Assembly: GCA_963676345.2 (NCBI GenBank)
Contig: CAXXTS010000002.1
Span: forward strand, 434,001-498,000
Direction of reading: 5' to 3'
Source of the DNA: G963665925 sp963676345
GTDB lineage: Bacteria > Bacillota > Clostridia > Peptostreptococcales > Acidaminobacteraceae
Length of the DNA: 64,000 nucleotides
The notes beneath the pieces were generated by a model that made no database searches, was not told the origin of the DNA, and saw only the letters and a list, made by a program, of their open reading frames with translations. This document shows, piece by piece, positions 15,751 through 25,964 of this stretch (position 1 is its first letter; every line of letters begins with the position of its first letter). The position numbers and the translations under genes are program-made.

Positions 15751-17541
15751 TTACTGTTTAACGATAACTTTAACAGGACACTTGTCGATACAAGCACCAC
15801 ACTTGATACACTTGTCTTGGTCAATTACGTGAGGTTGCTTTCTCTCACCTACAATTGCATCAACAGGACAAACGCGCGTACATGCAGTACAGCCAATACA
15901 TCCATCGCCGATAACGATTTGAAGCAGGTCTGTACAAACGCCAGCTGGACATTTCTTGTCAACAACGTGCGCAATGTACTCATCTTTAAAGTGCTTAAGA
16001 GTTGAAAGTACAGGGTTTGGAGCTGTTTGTCCAAGACCGCAAAGTGCTGAATCCTTGATTGCATATGAAAGCGTTTGAAGTTTGTCGATGTCTTCTAGAG
16101 TCCCTTTACCTTCACAAATACCGTCAAGAATTTCTAGCATACGCTTAGTACCTTCACGACAAGGTGTACACTTACCACAAGACTCATCTACAGTAAAGTC
16201 TAAGAAGAAGCGTGCGACGTCAACCATACAGTTGTCTTCATCCATTACGATCATACCACCTGAACCCATCATTGAGCCAAGTGCTACAAGGTTATCATAA
16301 TCGATTGGTGTATCAAGATGTTCTTCTGTCAGACAGCCACCTGATGGTCCGCCTGTTTGAACAGCCTTGAATTTACGACCATTAGGAATACCGCCACCTA
16401 CTTCGAAGATTACTTCGCGTAGTGTTGTACCCATTGGGATTTCAAGAAGACCCGTATTATTGATTTTGCCACCAAGTGCAAATACCTTTGTACCTTTTGA
16501 TTTTTCAGTACCAATGCCTGCATACCACTCAGAACCATTTAGAATGATTTGTGGAACGTTTGCATACGTCTCAACGTTATTTAGCAGTGTTGGCTTGCCC
16601 CAAATACCCTTTTGTGCAGGGAACGGAGGACGTGGACGAGGCATACCTCTTTCACCTTCAATTGAAGCTATAAGAGCTGTCTCTTCACCACATACGAATG
16701 CACCGGCACCCAGACGGATTTCCATGTCGAATTTAAATCCAGTACCGAAAATGTCATCACCTAGCAGGCCGTATTCTTTAGCTTGCTCGATAGCAATTTC
16801 AAGTCTGTGTACAGCGATTGGGTACTCAGCACGAATGTATACATAACCGTGATCTGCACCAACAGCATAAGCAGCAATTGCCATAGCTTCAATCAGTGCA
16901 TGTGGATCACCTTCAAGAACCGAACGATCCATGAATGCACCTGGGTCACCCTCATCGGCATTACATGCAACATACTTTTGGTCGCCATCAGCCTGGAATG
17001 TAAACTGCCATTTCAGACCCGTTGGGAATCCACCGCCACCACGGCCGCGCAGACCAGATTTTTTCATTTCTTCGATTACGTCTTCTCTTGACATTTCTGT
17101 TAGGGCTTTACCAAGAGCTTTGTAACCGTCCATAGCAATATATTCATCGATTTGCTCAGGGTTGATTACACCACAGTTACGAAGTGCAATACGCTGTTGC
17201 TTCTTGTAGAAGCCAACCTGATCGATTGATTGAATTTCGTCTTCTTTTACAGACTCTGCATAAAGTAGGTCAGTAACAATACGACCCTTTAGAAGATGCT
17301 CTTCAGTGATGCGCGCGATATCATCAGCAGATACACGGCTGTAGAAAGAACCTTCTGGGTATATGATTACGATAGGACCAGCTTCACAAAGACCGAAGCA
17401 GCCTGTACGAACAACTTTTACTTCGTTTTCAAGATTGTGTTTTGCAAGTTCTTCCGCGAACTTTGCTTCAATATCCAATGAGCCTGAAGACGTACATCCT
17501 GTACCGCCACAGACTAGGACATGTGATCTATAAAAATCCAT
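15751..17541 (-). CDS. hndC: Hydrogenase NuoF-like flavoprotein subunit (HndC/HydB)
   Basis: This 596-residue subunit oxidises or reduces NAD(P)H. An N-terminal thioredoxin-like [2Fe-2S] domain (CGGTGCTSSG, then TGCFGLCEAGP) is followed by the NuoF core, with LRGRGGGGFPTGLKW for NADH/FMN binding. A CGKCTPCREGTKRM [4Fe-4S] site comes next, and two ferredoxin-type clusters (CIGCTACTRVCP, CIKCGACIDKCP) end it. This is the subunit where electron bifurcation is placed in HydABC-type enzymes. It is cotranscribed between the 2Fe-2S protein (25 bases upstream) and the catalytic subunit (26 bases downstream). Confidence 0.93.
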   Translation of the reverse strand: MDFYRSHVLVCGGTGCTSSGSLDIEAKFAEELAKHNLENEVKVVRTGCFGLCEAGPIVIIYPEGSFYSRVSADDIARITEEHLLKGRIVTDLLYAESVKEDEIQSIDQVGFYKKQQRIALRNCGVINPEQIDEYIAMDGYKALGKALTEMSREDVIEEMKKSGLRGRGGGGFPTGLKWQFTFQADGDQKYVACNADEGDPGAFMDRSVLEGDPHALIEAMAIAAYAVGADHGYVYIRAEYPIAVHRLEIAIEQAKEYGLLGDDIFGTGFKFDMEIRLGAGAFVCGEETALIASIEGERGMPRPRPPFPAQKGIWGKPTLLNNVETYANVPQIILNGSEWYAGIGTEKSKGTKVFALGGKINNTGLLEIPMGTTLREVIFEVGGGIPNGRKFKAVQTGGPSGGCLTEEHLDTPIDYDNLVALGSMMGSGGMIVMDEDNCMVDVARFFLDFTVDESCGKCTPCREGTKRMLEILDGICEGKGTLEDIDKLQTLSYAIKDSALCGLGQTAPNPVLSTLKHFKDEYIAHVVDKKCPAGVCTDLLQIVIGDGCIGCTACTRVCPVDAIVGERKQPHVIDQDKCIKCGACIDKCPVKVIVKQ

Positions 17542-17566
17542 GTGTTAACCTCCTCAAACTTTGGTT

Positions 17567-17935
17567 TTACTTATCAGCTGCGCCGATTGTATACTCAGAA
17601 ACAACCTGGCCGTTAACGATGTGTTCTGCAATAACACGCTTCGCTTTTTCAGCATCCATCTCAACGTAAGTTACTTTATCTTCGCCTTCTTTGTAAACTT
17701 CAACAATTGGCTCAAGACGACATACGCCGATGCAACCAGTTTGAGTTACTTCAACACTTGCAAGATTTCTCTTTTGTACTTCTTCAACCATTGCAGTAAG
17801 AACAGGACGAGCGCCTGCAGAAATACCGCATGTTGCCATACCTACGACGATACGTGTGCCTTTTCTTTCTTTACGAATATCTACTTTTTTAAGTGCTTCT
17901 TCTCTAATTTTAGCGAGTTCAGCTAGTGATTTCAT
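17567..17935 (-). CDS. hndB: Thioredoxin-like [2Fe-2S] subunit (HndB type)
   Basis: This 122-residue protein starts MKSLAELAKIREEAL. It has a thioredoxin-like 2Fe-2S fold with cysteines at GMATCGISAGA and TGCIGVCRLEP. It resembles both NuoE C-terminal halves and the N-terminal domain of the NuoF-like subunit. Position and size equal HndB of the four-subunit NADP-reducing hydrogenase. Note that the first half-site has only one clear Cys (TCGIS) where NuoE has C-x4-C, so cluster ligation may be unusual. It lies 26 bases downstream of the NuoE-like gene. Confidence 0.8.
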   Translation of the reverse strand: MKSLAELAKIREEALKKVDIRKERKGTRIVVGMATCGISAGARPVLTAMVEEVQKRNLASVEVTQTGCIGVCRLEPIVEVYKEGEDKVTYVEMDAEKAKRVIAEHIVNGQVVSEYTIGAADK

Positions 17936-17961
17936 GAAGCTACCTCCTCAGTTATCAACTA

Positions 17962-18441
17962 TTAGCCCTTGTATTTTTCCAGAATACCTGGAATATCAGC
18001 TTCTACAAGACGACCGTAAACGTCTTCGTTTACTGTCAGTACTGGTGCTAGACCGCATGCACCGATACAACGTGTTGCTTCCAGTGAATATTTACCGTCA
18101 GCAGATGTCTTATTTACTTCTATGTTAAGATCGCGCGAAATTCTGTCGATCAGTGCTTGTGCACCTTTAACATAGCAAGCCGTACCTAGACAAACACCAA
18201 TATGGTACTCGCCTTTTGGCTCCAGTGAAAACTGTGAGTAGAACGTTACAACACCATAGATTTCTGCCATAGGAACATTCAAACCCTTAGAAATGTGTTT
18301 TTGAACTCCCATTGGAAGACATCCGAAAATGTGCTGGCCTTCGTGAAGAACTGGCATTAGGGCACCATTGGTTCCCTTGTACTTAGCAATTGCTTCATCG
18401 AGTTTGGCAAATTTCTCTTGTGATAGAAGATCTTTGGCCAT
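17962..18441 (-). CDS. hndA: Hydrogenase NuoE-like subunit (HndA/HydC)
   Basis: This 159-residue NuoE-family protein has an N-terminal helical bundle, then GVVTFYSQFSLEPKG, CLGTACYVKGA and CIGACGLAPVLTV. These are the four cysteines of the [2Fe-2S] cluster (C-x4-C ... C-x3-C). It mediates electron flow with the NuoF-like subunit. It is the first gene of the hndABCD operon, with a GGGAGG ribosome site. Other clostridia often insert a GHKL ATPase gene right after this one; that gene is instead at 5490-6059. A Rex-like operator lies about 140 bases upstream. Confidence 0.92.
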   Translation of the reverse strand: MAKDLLSQEKFAKLDEAIAKYKGTNGALMPVLHEGQHIFGCLPMGVQKHISKGLNVPMAEIYGVVTFYSQFSLEPKGEYHIGVCLGTACYVKGAQALIDRISRDLNIEVNKTSADGKYSLEATRCIGACGLAPVLTVNEDVYGRLVEADIPGILEKYKG

Positions 18442-19312
18442 GGTCTTTCTTTCCTCCCTTTATTTAAACTTATGGAATTCCGTTTAATAGCACATTTGCT
18501 ATTGAGGCGTGGAATCCATGAATTACCTAACATATATAATTGAGCTGTATTTAAAGAAAACTTGCAATTTTCATACAGCTTGTTAAAGCTTTAACTTAGT
18601 TAGGGAATAAAAAACTGTGAAAACCTTTTCTTCCCTATTCGTATTCACGCGCCTTTGCATGAAAACTAATGACCATGCAATTTTATGAATAAATTATCAG
18701 AATATTCACACAAGCGATATATTCCTCTGCACTTTTTTCTTAACCTGTCCATATAAAATAGCCTCCAAGGGCTACATCGATAAATATGCATATTCCACAT
18801 TTCTCCAACATTGTATACTGTATGTAATTCATACACGCATATAAAACAATCCATAGCTTTTTACTAGGATATACTCTATATGAATATCGCCAATGCAATC
18901 GGCTGAAACCGTTTGTATTGGCGAGTTGTAGGATAGTTAAAAAATATACAATGTCGTACATGCCCTATTATATCACAAGAAAATACTCTGTAAATATACT
19001 TTTGTATAATTTGGTCATATTTTTCACATTTATATTGAGAACAATTATATATACCTTTTTTATAATTCGTTTTATTCATAGTCAGATCATCTGCATCAAT
19101 GACACAGAAAGGCCATATCTGCCTTCGTGTGTGCATAAATACACCACACCAGCATATCTGGCCCTTTTTGCGATTAGAATTCAACTGTCTTCATTTAAGC
19201 ACTGAGCTGTTTTATGAACCATAGTTTGAAAGCCCTTCACTCCAAAGGCATTTCAAGAGTCCTGCTATAACGCTAGGTTCGTCACAGATAGCCCGTGTCA
19301 CTCGTAATCAAA
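18442..19312. other. 870-base non-coding gap upstream of the hydrogenase operon
   Basis: The gap is strongly AT-rich. Small open frames on both strands here have no ribosome sites and biased low-complexity composition, so I call none. It contains the Rex-like site (18580-18597), a hairpin (18888-18923, arms CGCCAATGCAA and TTGTATTGGCG) and a weak GGCC-bounded structure at 19108-19170 followed by CTTTTT on plus. No tRNA or known riboswitch was recognised. Confidence 0.55.
18580..18597 (-). promoter_or_regulatory. Candidate Rex operator upstream of hndABCD
   Basis: The site reads TTGTTAAAGCTTTAACTT on plus, 16 of 18 matches to the Firmicute Rex consensus TTGTTAA-N4-TTAACAA. Rex senses NADH/NAD+ and commonly represses fermentative hydrogenase and alcohol genes. 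The site is 139 bases before the hndA start. A TATATA-like -10 lies between them, but no strong promoter was found. Confidence 0.5.
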
Positions 19313-20263
19313 TTACTGATATGTTTCTCTAAGTCTTCTGTCCAGCTCTTTCGCTGCATTATAGCCTTCTGACTTCTGTCTGTGGTTTGTTGCAGCAGCT
19401 TCAAGAATAACCGCAAGGTTACGGCCAGGCTTAACAGGCAGGTGAATCGCTGATACTTCTGTTTCAAGAATATCGATATGCTTGTCTTCGATTCCTAGAC
19501 GATCATAGGCCTTGCCTTCTTCCCAGTCCTCAAGCTGTATAATTAGATCAATAATCTTGTGGTGTCTAATCGATGCTAAACCATAAAGTTTAGCGACATC
19601 TAAAATACCAATGCCTCTTATTTCAAGGAAGTTTCGAATAAGAGCCGGCGCCCGACCCACAAGCGTACTATCTGGCATTTTTTTAATTTCAATGGCATCA
19701 TCTGCAACAAATCGGTGACCTCTTTTTACAAGCTCAAGTGCTGTTTCAGATTTACCTATGCCCGACTTTCCTAAAATCAGGATGCCCACACCGTAAACGT
19801 CAACAAGAACGCCATGTAGTGTCACAGTTGGCGCCATTTGTTCTTCAAGATATTCTAGAAGACGACTCACGAACGATGTCGTCGCCATAGGTGTTCTGGC
19901 AATAATACGACCGTATTTTTTTGCCGCTTCAATAAATTCAGGAAATACTTCTTGCTGTCTTGTGAATACCACAACCGGCAGTTCATAGGACATAAACCGA
20001 TCTGCAATATCCCTTCTTTGTTCTGGAGACAATGTATCGAAATATGCCCATTCATTTTTCCCGACAATTTGAATGCGCTCATATACAAAGTGCTCATAGA
20101 AGTTTGCTAGTTGCAGTCCACACCGGTTGACTTCCAGTGTCTTTATTTCTGGATCACACTCTACATTTTTTACAACTTCAAGCCCGAGATCATTAATAAA
20201 CTGTTGAACTTTGACAACTCTCATTGGGTAACCCCTTTCCAAAACCTGATACAAATTTGACAT
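19313..20263 (-). CDS. hprK: HPr kinase/phosphorylase
   Basis: This 316-residue protein phosphorylates HPr at Ser46 and reverses the reaction, controlling carbon catabolite repression. The P-loop is GKSGIGKSETALELVKRGH. The HprK signature follows (FLEIRGIGILDVAKLYG), and VADDAIEI provides the metal-binding acid. The start at 20263 has AGGAG five bases upstream. A second ATG at 20224 (MRVVKVQQFI) matches the usual family N-terminus and is an alternative. It follows uvrC on the same strand by 61 bases. The region 19230-19312 beyond its stop has no clear terminator. Confidence 0.93.
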   Translation of the reverse strand: MSNLYQVLERGYPMRVVKVQQFINDLGLEVVKNVECDPEIKTLEVNRCGLQLANFYEHFVYERIQIVGKNEWAYFDTLSPEQRRDIADRFMSYELPVVVFTRQQEVFPEFIEAAKKYGRIIARTPMATTSFVSRLLEYLEEQMAPTVTLHGVLVDVYGVGILILGKSGIGKSETALELVKRGHRFVADDAIEIKKMPDSTLVGRAPALIRNFLEIRGIGILDVAKLYGLASIRHHKIIDLIIQLEDWEEGKAYDRLGIEDKHIDILETEVSAIHLPVKPGRNLAVILEAAATNHRQKSEGYNAAKELDRRLRETYQ

Positions 20264-20324
20264 ATGATCTCCTTTCAGCCCTCATAGCACCTGCTTAATG
20301 CGTGAGGACATAAGCTCTCTATTT

Positions 20325-22196
20325 TTAGTGTTCTTCATCTTGCACAAATTTGGTATTGAAGTAGTCGTGGATGGTCTCTGCCACTTTCTTATTGATTCCA
20401 TCGACTTCCAGCAGTTCCTCCACTGACGCCTGCCGGATACTGTCAATTGACTTAAAGTATTTCATCAAATTTGTACGTCGTGTTTTACCTATCCCCGGTA
20501 TATCATCTAGCACAGAATACGTCATCTGTTTATTTCTAAGTGTTCTGTGATATTCGATTGCGAATCTGTGTACTTCTTCCTGTATCGAGGCTATATATCT
20601 GTATACCTCGTGATTTTGCTTAATATTTAGCATTTCCCCTTCATAGTAAAGGCGATCGGTTCTATGCTTATCATCTTTTACCATACCCGCAACAGGTATG
20701 TTGAGTCCAAGTGCCTTGAGTACATCGAGCACACTGTTTACATGGCCTTTACCACCATCAATGAGCAGCAAGTCTGGAAAGACTGAAAATCTGCCTTTAT
20801 CTACGCCAGTTTTCTTTAACTCTTCTTGCTCTTCAATCCCCCGCTTGAATCGCCTAAAGAGTATTTCCATCATTGACCCGTAATCATTTGCGCCTTCAAT
20901 CGTCTTGACCTTAAATCGTCTGTAATCACTCCTCTTCTTCTTTCCCTGTTCAAAAACGACCATTGACCCTACTGACAAGACACCGTAAATATTCGAAATA
21001 TCATACGCTTCAATGCGCCTAATAGGTGAACCTGTTTGTAGAATTTCTTCCAGACCGTTTTTGATAAGCTGTCGCTTATATTTATCAACTTCAATTTGCT
21101 CTTTGAACTTATCAATATACTCCTGCGCGTTTTTCTTGACGAGTTCCACGACTTTTTTCTTTTCACCGCGCTGCGGAATAATGACCTTTACCTTATAATC
21201 TGCTTTATGAGACAACCAATCTTCAATCAACTGCTGATCATCTGGAACATCTGACAGGATAACTTCTTTAGGTATAAATGCAGTTCCACTATAGTGCTGT
21301 ATCAAGAAACTTGACAAGATGACGGAAATTGACTCTGTTTCTGTATCTTCAAGAATGAATTTTTCATTCCCAAGCAGTTTCCCATTTCTAACAAAGAACA
21401 GCATAATACAGGTCTGTCCCATCTCTCTAGCCCAAGAAATGATATCCTGATTGACATCTGATGTCGTAACCATGCGTTGTTTAACCTGCAGCCTTGATAT
21501 GGCTTCTAGTTGATTTCGGTACATTGCAGCCTTTTCAAAATTGAGTATCTCAGCTGCACGCTTCATCTTTTCCTCAATTTTAGGAATGAGTTTGTCGTAT
21601 TTGCCATTCAAAATTTGAAGAATTTCATCAATTGCCTCCATGTACTCTTCGTGATGGACATCTCCTTTACAGGGCCCTAGACACTTCCCAATATGATAAT
21701 TTAAACAAGGCCGCTCCGTATTCTTTTCAAGATTCTTGTTGCATTTACGAATCGGATAAACTCGATTTATAGTATCAATCGTTTTATTGACCGCATCGAC
21801 ATCTGTATAAGGGCCGAAGTACTTGGCCTTATCTTTTAAAAGACGTCGCGTCTTAATCACCCGAGGAAACTTTTCATTTAAAGTAACCTTTATATAGGGA
21901 TATGTTTTATCATCACGGAGTAAGATGTTGAATCTCGGCTGATGCTTTTTTATCAGATTGGCTTCAAGAATCAAGGCCTCCATCTCAGTGTCTGTAATGA
22001 TGTAATCAAACTCGGTGATATTAACCACCATTGTTTGTACCTTGGTTCCATGAGAATTAAAGCCTCTGAAATAGGAACTGACTCGATTTTTCAGATTTTT
22101 TGACTTTCCGACATATATAATGTGATGATTTTTATCTTTCATTAAATAAACGCCTGGTTTTTCAGGCAGTTTTTTTAGTTGATCTTTAATATTCAC
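20325..22196 (-). CDS. uvrC: UvrABC excinuclease subunit C
   Basis: This 623-residue protein makes both incisions in nucleotide excision repair. It has an N-terminal GIY-YIG nuclease (PGVYLMKDKNHHIIYVGKSK), a Cys-containing region (CLNYHIGKCLGPCKG), a UVR domain near 200-235, an RNase H-like domain (EAYDISNIYGVLSVGSMVVF, DLLLIDGGKGHVN) and C-terminal helix-hairpin-helix motifs (LDDIPGIGKTRR, EVDGINKK). The start is GTG 22196 behind GAGGTGG. It is probably cotranscribed with hprK. The promoter predicted at 22214-22242 leaves almost no leader. Confidence 0.96.
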   Translation of the reverse strand: MNIKDQLKKLPEKPGVYLMKDKNHHIIYVGKSKNLKNRVSSYFRGFNSHGTKVQTMVVNITEFDYIITDTEMEALILEANLIKKHQPRFNILLRDDKTYPYIKVTLNEKFPRVIKTRRLLKDKAKYFGPYTDVDAVNKTIDTINRVYPIRKCNKNLEKNTERPCLNYHIGKCLGPCKGDVHHEEYMEAIDEILQILNGKYDKLIPKIEEKMKRAAEILNFEKAAMYRNQLEAISRLQVKQRMVTTSDVNQDIISWAREMGQTCIMLFFVRNGKLLGNEKFILEDTETESISVILSSFLIQHYSGTAFIPKEVILSDVPDDQQLIEDWLSHKADYKVKVIIPQRGEKKKVVELVKKNAQEYIDKFKEQIEVDKYKRQLIKNGLEEILQTGSPIRRIEAYDISNIYGVLSVGSMVVFEQGKKKRSDYRRFKVKTIEGANDYGSMMEILFRRFKRGIEEQEELKKTGVDKGRFSVFPDLLLIDGGKGHVNSVLDVLKALGLNIPVAGMVKDDKHRTDRLYYEGEMLNIKQNHEVYRYIASIQEEVHRFAIEYHRTLRNKQMTYSVLDDIPGIGKTRRTNLMKYFKSIDSIRQASVEELLEVDGINKKVAETIHDYFNTKFVQDEEH

Positions 22197-22213
22197 AATG
22201 CCACCTCTATAAA

Positions 22214-22242
22214 ATTATATCTTTATTCCAAAGGATTAACAA
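22214..22242 (-). promoter_or_regulatory. SigA-type promoter of uvrC-hprK
   Basis: On the minus strand, TTGTTA (22242-22237), a 17-base spacer, then TATAAT (22219-22214). The expected start point falls at the ribosome binding site itself, about ten bases before the GTG, so the transcript would be nearly leaderless. Confidence 0.6.
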
Positions 22243-22306
22243 GATTCATCGAATGCTATCATGATTTTTGCCGCTTACTTATTTCAAAATTGAAATATAT
22301 AGAGCA

Positions 22307-22335
22307 TTTAAAACTTGGAGTTCAAAAGGTATAAT
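22307..22335 (+). promoter_or_regulatory. Promoter of the plus-strand membrane gene
   Basis: A consensus TATAAT at 22330-22335 has a weak TTTAAA at -35 with 17-base spacing, 28 bases before the ATG. The gene start has a separate AAGGAGG site. Confidence 0.45.
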
Positions 22336-22362
22336 GGATATTAGTAAACAAGGAGGACTCAT

Positions 22363-23037
22363 ATGTTTAAACATCGTATTCTTATACCCATCGTCGCTTT
22401 TATAAGCTGTATCTTCGTATTTTCTTTTATAATGCCTGCATCAGACTTTATATTTTCAAGCGACTTAAACCTGATTAACGGGACGATCGCACTGATTATT
22501 ATTATGTTTCCTGCAGTAGAAGCACTGATGCGCGCTTTAATGACACGCAGACCCTATAATCCAGGAAAATTCTTTTTTTCGGTACCCATGCAGGTGTCCT
22601 ATTACAGACAGGCTTTCTACTTTGGTTTATTGATTGTCATTTTGCTTGTGGTACCCTTTATGCGCGGCAGTGCAAGCATGTCCTTATTTGATGTGATTAC
22701 CAGTGCCGTTTGCTGGTCTATCGTAGCACTTGTGCTCCTGTACATTACACAGAAAAAGACTTTTATTCACTTTATGAGCGATGCCATCATTATAAAAGGC
22801 ATTGACCTAAGGCTCGAATTTCCAATGAATGATCCCATACGCAGCAATTCTGGAATCTATAGTTTTAAAGATTTCTCTGGGTTTTACATTGAAGGCACCC
22901 ATCTTAAGCTCTTTCTAAAGGATAAGCAAGGGTATATAAAAGCCCAGCTCCCAGGAGATAAGGTGCAGCATATTACAGCCTTTTTACTCAGCAAAGAAAT
23001 CAAACGCCTCCAGATTCACGAGCTTGCTGAATACTAA
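22363..23037 (+). CDS. Four-helix membrane protein with cytosolic C-terminal domain, unknown function
   Basis: This 224-residue protein starts at ATG 22363 after AAGGAGG. It has hydrophobic segments near residues 8-28, 38-58, 82-102 and 108-128. A soluble domain of about 95 residues follows, with IHFMSDAIIIKGIDLRLEF, KDFSGFYIEG and LKLFLKDKQGYIKA. This alternating-strand pattern resembles PH-like or DUF-type domains of other small membrane proteins. I do not recognise the family. It is one of only two plus-strand genes, sits alone between uvrC and uvrA, and shares a bidirectional terminator with uvrA. Confidence 0.7.
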   Translation: MFKHRILIPIVAFISCIFVFSFIMPASDFIFSSDLNLINGTIALIIIMFPAVEALMRALMTRRPYNPGKFFFSVPMQVSYYRQAFYFGLLIVILLVVPFMRGSASMSLFDVITSAVCWSIVALVLLYITQKKTFIHFMSDAIIIKGIDLRLEFPMNDPIRSNSGIYSFKDFSGFYIEGTHLKLFLKDKQGYIKAQLPGDKVQHITAFLLSKEIKRLQIHELAEY

Positions 23038-23076
23038 TGGTATGATGAAAGCCCCCAGTATAACCATCTTGTTTAA

Positions 23077-23115
23077 AAAGACCATGATTTGCATTCCTGC
23101 AGATCATGGTCTTTA
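23077..23115. terminator. Bidirectional terminator between the membrane gene and uvrA
   Basis: The arms AAAGACCATGAT and ATCATGGTCTTT form a hairpin. It has TTTATGTTT after it on plus and TTTTTAAAC after it on minus. It serves the two convergent genes ending at 23037 and 23119. Confidence 0.8.
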
Positions 23116-23118
23116 TGT

Positions 23119-25938
23119 TTACAATATCTTTTTAAGAAATTCTCCTGTATAGGACTCTGTAATGGATGTGATTTCTTCTGGTGTTCCCTGCGCAACAATT
23201 GTGCCGCCACCATCGCCGCCCTCAGGACCAATATCAATAATGTAATCACTGCTTTTAATCATGTCTAGATTATGCTCGATCACCACAACTGTGTTGCCGC
23301 CTTCCACAAGACGCTGAAGCACACCAATCAGGTTGCTAACGTCATGCATATGCAGTCCTGTGGTTGGTTCGTCTAGAATATAGAGTGTTTTACCTGTACT
23401 TCTCTTTGAGAGTTCAGAGGCCAACTTGATTCTCTGAGCTTCCCCGCCTGACAACTGTGTTGATGGTTGCCCCAGTTTGATGTAATCTAGGCCGACATCG
23501 TGAAGCGTCTGAAGCTTTCGCCTGATTGCAGGTACATTCTCAAAGAAGGTTAGTGCCTCTTCTACGGTCATATCCAGCACATCCGAAATGGTCTTTCCTT
23601 TGTACTTAACCTGAAGGGTTTCACGGTTATAGCGCTTACCTTTACACACATCACACTGGACATAAACATCTGGTAGGAAATGCATTTCAATTTTAATTAT
23701 GCCGTCACCTTTACAGGACTCGCAGCGTCCACCTTTTACATTAAAGCTGAATCGGCCCTTTTGATACCCACGCACCTTCGCTTCGTTTGTTGAAGCAAAC
23801 AAGTTCCTGATATGATCAAAAACCCCTGTATAGGTAGCCGGATTTGATCTTGGTGTTCTCCCAATTGGAGACTGATCAATATCGATAACTTTGTCTATAT
23901 GTTCAAGCCCCTCAATGCTCTTGTGCTTTCCTGGGCGCGTACGCGTTCTATAGAGCTTTGCAGCTGCAGCCTTGTATAAAATTTCATTGACAAGAGAACT
24001 TTTGCCTGAGCCGGATACACCCGTCACGCATGTAAATACACCTGTTGGAAAGGCAACATTGACCTTCTTTAGATTGTTTTCCTGAGCCCCTTTGATTTTT
24101 ATCCAATTTTCTTTTGGAACCCTTCTCTTTTCTGGTGTTTCAACCGAAAGTGTCCCTGAAAGGTATTTACCCGTCAATGAGTTTTTATTACTGAGTATGT
24201 CTTCCAAAGGACCTTCTGCAATAATTTCTCCACCATGCTCACCAGCACCTGGGCCAATATCAACAATATAGTCCGCAGTTTCTATGGTCTCCTCATCATG
24301 CTCTACGATAATGAGAGTATTTCCTATATCAGTCAGTCTGCGCAGGGTTTTTAAAAGCTTTTGATTGTCCCGCTGATGTAGACCGATACTTGGTTCGTCT
24401 AGAATATAAAGTACACCAACAAGTCCTGAACCAATTTGTGTTGCAAGTCGAATACGCTGTGACTCGCCACCAGATAGTGTCCCAGCTGATCTTGATAGTG
24501 TCAGGTACTCTAGACCAACATTTTTGAGAAATGATAAACGGGCAATAACTTCTTTCAGTATTTGCTCTGAAATTTTTGCCTGTTTTTCTGTCAGATCCAA
24601 ATTATTAAAGAAGTCGAGGGAATGCTTTACAGACATTTCTGTTACATCGTAAATGTTTTTGCCCCCAAAAGTAACTGCCAGCGATTCAGGCTTCAAGCGT
24701 TTGCCGCCGCAAGCACTACATGGTGTCAGGCTCATAAATTCTTCAATTTTTTGGCGCATGTAATCGGAATTGGTCTCTCGGTATCGGCGCTCCAGATTCC
24801 CAATGATACCTTCAAAGGGAGCCTTGTACTTACGCACGCCGCCGTACTTGCTCTCATAATGAAACTCTATAATTCTGTCTCCAGTACCGAAGAGAATATC
24901 ATTTACAACCTCTTTTTTCATATCCTTTAAAGGCACATCCGGCGAGCAGTCATGTGATTTTAGAACCGATTCAACCATTTGAACATAGTAAGTGCCTTCT
25001 CCAGAAGATGCAATCGGTGCGATTGCCCCTTCGTTGACACTTAAGGACATGTCAGGAACCACTAAATCAGGGTCGACCTTCATCAAATGACCTAGACCTT
25101 TACACGATTCACACGCTCCGTAAGGTGCGTTAAATGAAAACATTCTCGGTTCCATTTCTGAAATGCCTACGCCATGCTCCGAACATGAAAAGTTGGTATT
25201 GAAGGTTAAGTCTTCACCGTCTATAACATCAATGACGAGTAGCCCTTCAGAAAGCTTCAAAGCTGTTTCAACTGAATCTGAAATACGCTGTTTAGATTCA
25301 GGCTTAATAATAACCCGGTCAATGACAACTTCAATATTATGCTTTTTGTTCTTTTCGAGTACAATGTCTTCCGAAAACTCTCGGATTTCGCCATTGACAC
25401 GAACCCTTACAAAGCCTTCTTTTTTGAGTTGGGCCAGTTCTTTTTTATGCGTGCCTTTTTTCCCGCGAACAACAGGACTGAGAATCTGAATTTTTGTACG
25501 TTCTTCAAGCGCTGTAACCTGATCTACGATTTGGTCAACAGACTGCTGAGAAATCTCTTGTCCACAAATTGGACAGTGTGGAATACCCGCACGTGCATAA
25601 AGCAACCTGAGATAATCGTAAATTTCCGTTACAGTACCCACGGTTGATCTTGGGTTTCTGCTTGTTGTTTTCTGGTCAATTGAAATGGCAGGCGACAGCC
25701 CTTCAATATACTCCACATTGGGTTTTTCCATTTGACCTAGGAACTGTCTTGCATATGCAGAAAGACTTTCAACATACCGGCGCTGCCCCTCTGCGTAAAT
25801 GGTATCAAAAGCCAGTGAAGACTTACCTGACCCACTTAAGCCGGTAACGACAATCATTTGATCCCTCGGCAGCTTGATGTCAATATTTTTCAAGTTGTGC
25901 TCTTTAGCACCTTTTACTTCAATATAATTTTTATTCAT
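23119..25938 (-). CDS. uvrA: UvrABC excinuclease subunit A
   Basis: This 939-residue DNA damage sensor ATPase has the first Walker [21 protein letters not shown] and the second [17 protein letters not shown]. Signature motifs are [16 protein letters not shown] and [16 protein letters not shown]. Zinc-binding cysteine sets are [14 protein letters not shown] with CSACGG, and CESCKGDG with CDVCKG. Length is normal. It lies 26 bases downstream of uvrB, so the pair forms one uvrBA transcript under the LexA-type site before uvrB. A GAGGTGAACT ribosome site precedes the ATG. Confidence 0.97.
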   Translation of the reverse strand: MNKNYIEVKGAKEHNLKNIDIKLPRDQMIVVTGLSGSGKSSLAFDTIYAEGQRRYVESLSAYARQFLGQMEKPNVEYIEGLSPAISIDQKTTSRNPRSTVGTVTEIYDYLRLLYARAGIPHCPICGQEISQQSVDQIVDQVTALEERTKIQILSPVVRGKKGTHKKELAQLKKEGFVRVRVNGEIREFSEDIVLEKNKKHNIEVVIDRVIIKPESKQRISDSVETALKLSEGLLVIDVIDGEDLTFNTNFSCSEHGVGISEMEPRMFSFNAPYGACESCKGLGHLMKVDPDLVVPDMSLSVNEGAIAPIASSGEGTYYVQMVESVLKSHDCSPDVPLKDMKKEVVNDILFGTGDRIIEFHYESKYGGVRKYKAPFEGIIGNLERRYRETNSDYMRQKIEEFMSLTPCSACGGKRLKPESLAVTFGGKNIYDVTEMSVKHSLDFFNNLDLTEKQAKISEQILKEVIARLSFLKNVGLEYLTLSRSAGTLSGGESQRIRLATQIGSGLVGVLYILDEPSIGLHQRDNQKLLKTLRRLTDIGNTLIIVEHDEETIETADYIVDIGPGAGEHGGEIIAEGPLEDILSNKNSLTGKYLSGTLSVETPEKRRVPKENWIKIKGAQENNLKKVNVAFPTGVFTCVTGVSGSGKSSLVNEILYKAAAAKLYRTRTRPGKHKSIEGLEHIDKVIDIDQSPIGRTPRSNPATYTGVFDHIRNLFASTNEAKVRGYQKGRFSFNVKGGRCESCKGDGIIKIEMHFLPDVYVQCDVCKGKRYNRETLQVKYKGKTISDVLDMTVEEALTFFENVPAIRRKLQTLHDVGLDYIKLGQPSTQLSGGEAQRIKLASELSKRSTGKTLYILDEPTTGLHMHDVSNLIGVLQRLVEGGNTVVVIEHNLDMIKSSDYIIDIGPEGGDGGGTIVAQGTPEEITSITESYTGEFLKKIL

Positions 25939-25964
25939 AGTTCACCTCAAATATGCCTATGACT

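Noticed and set aside
18876..19184. 102-residue minus frame in the long gap
   Set aside because: AT-rich composition gives I/K/Y/C-rich random-looking protein; no ribosome site and no recognisable domain.
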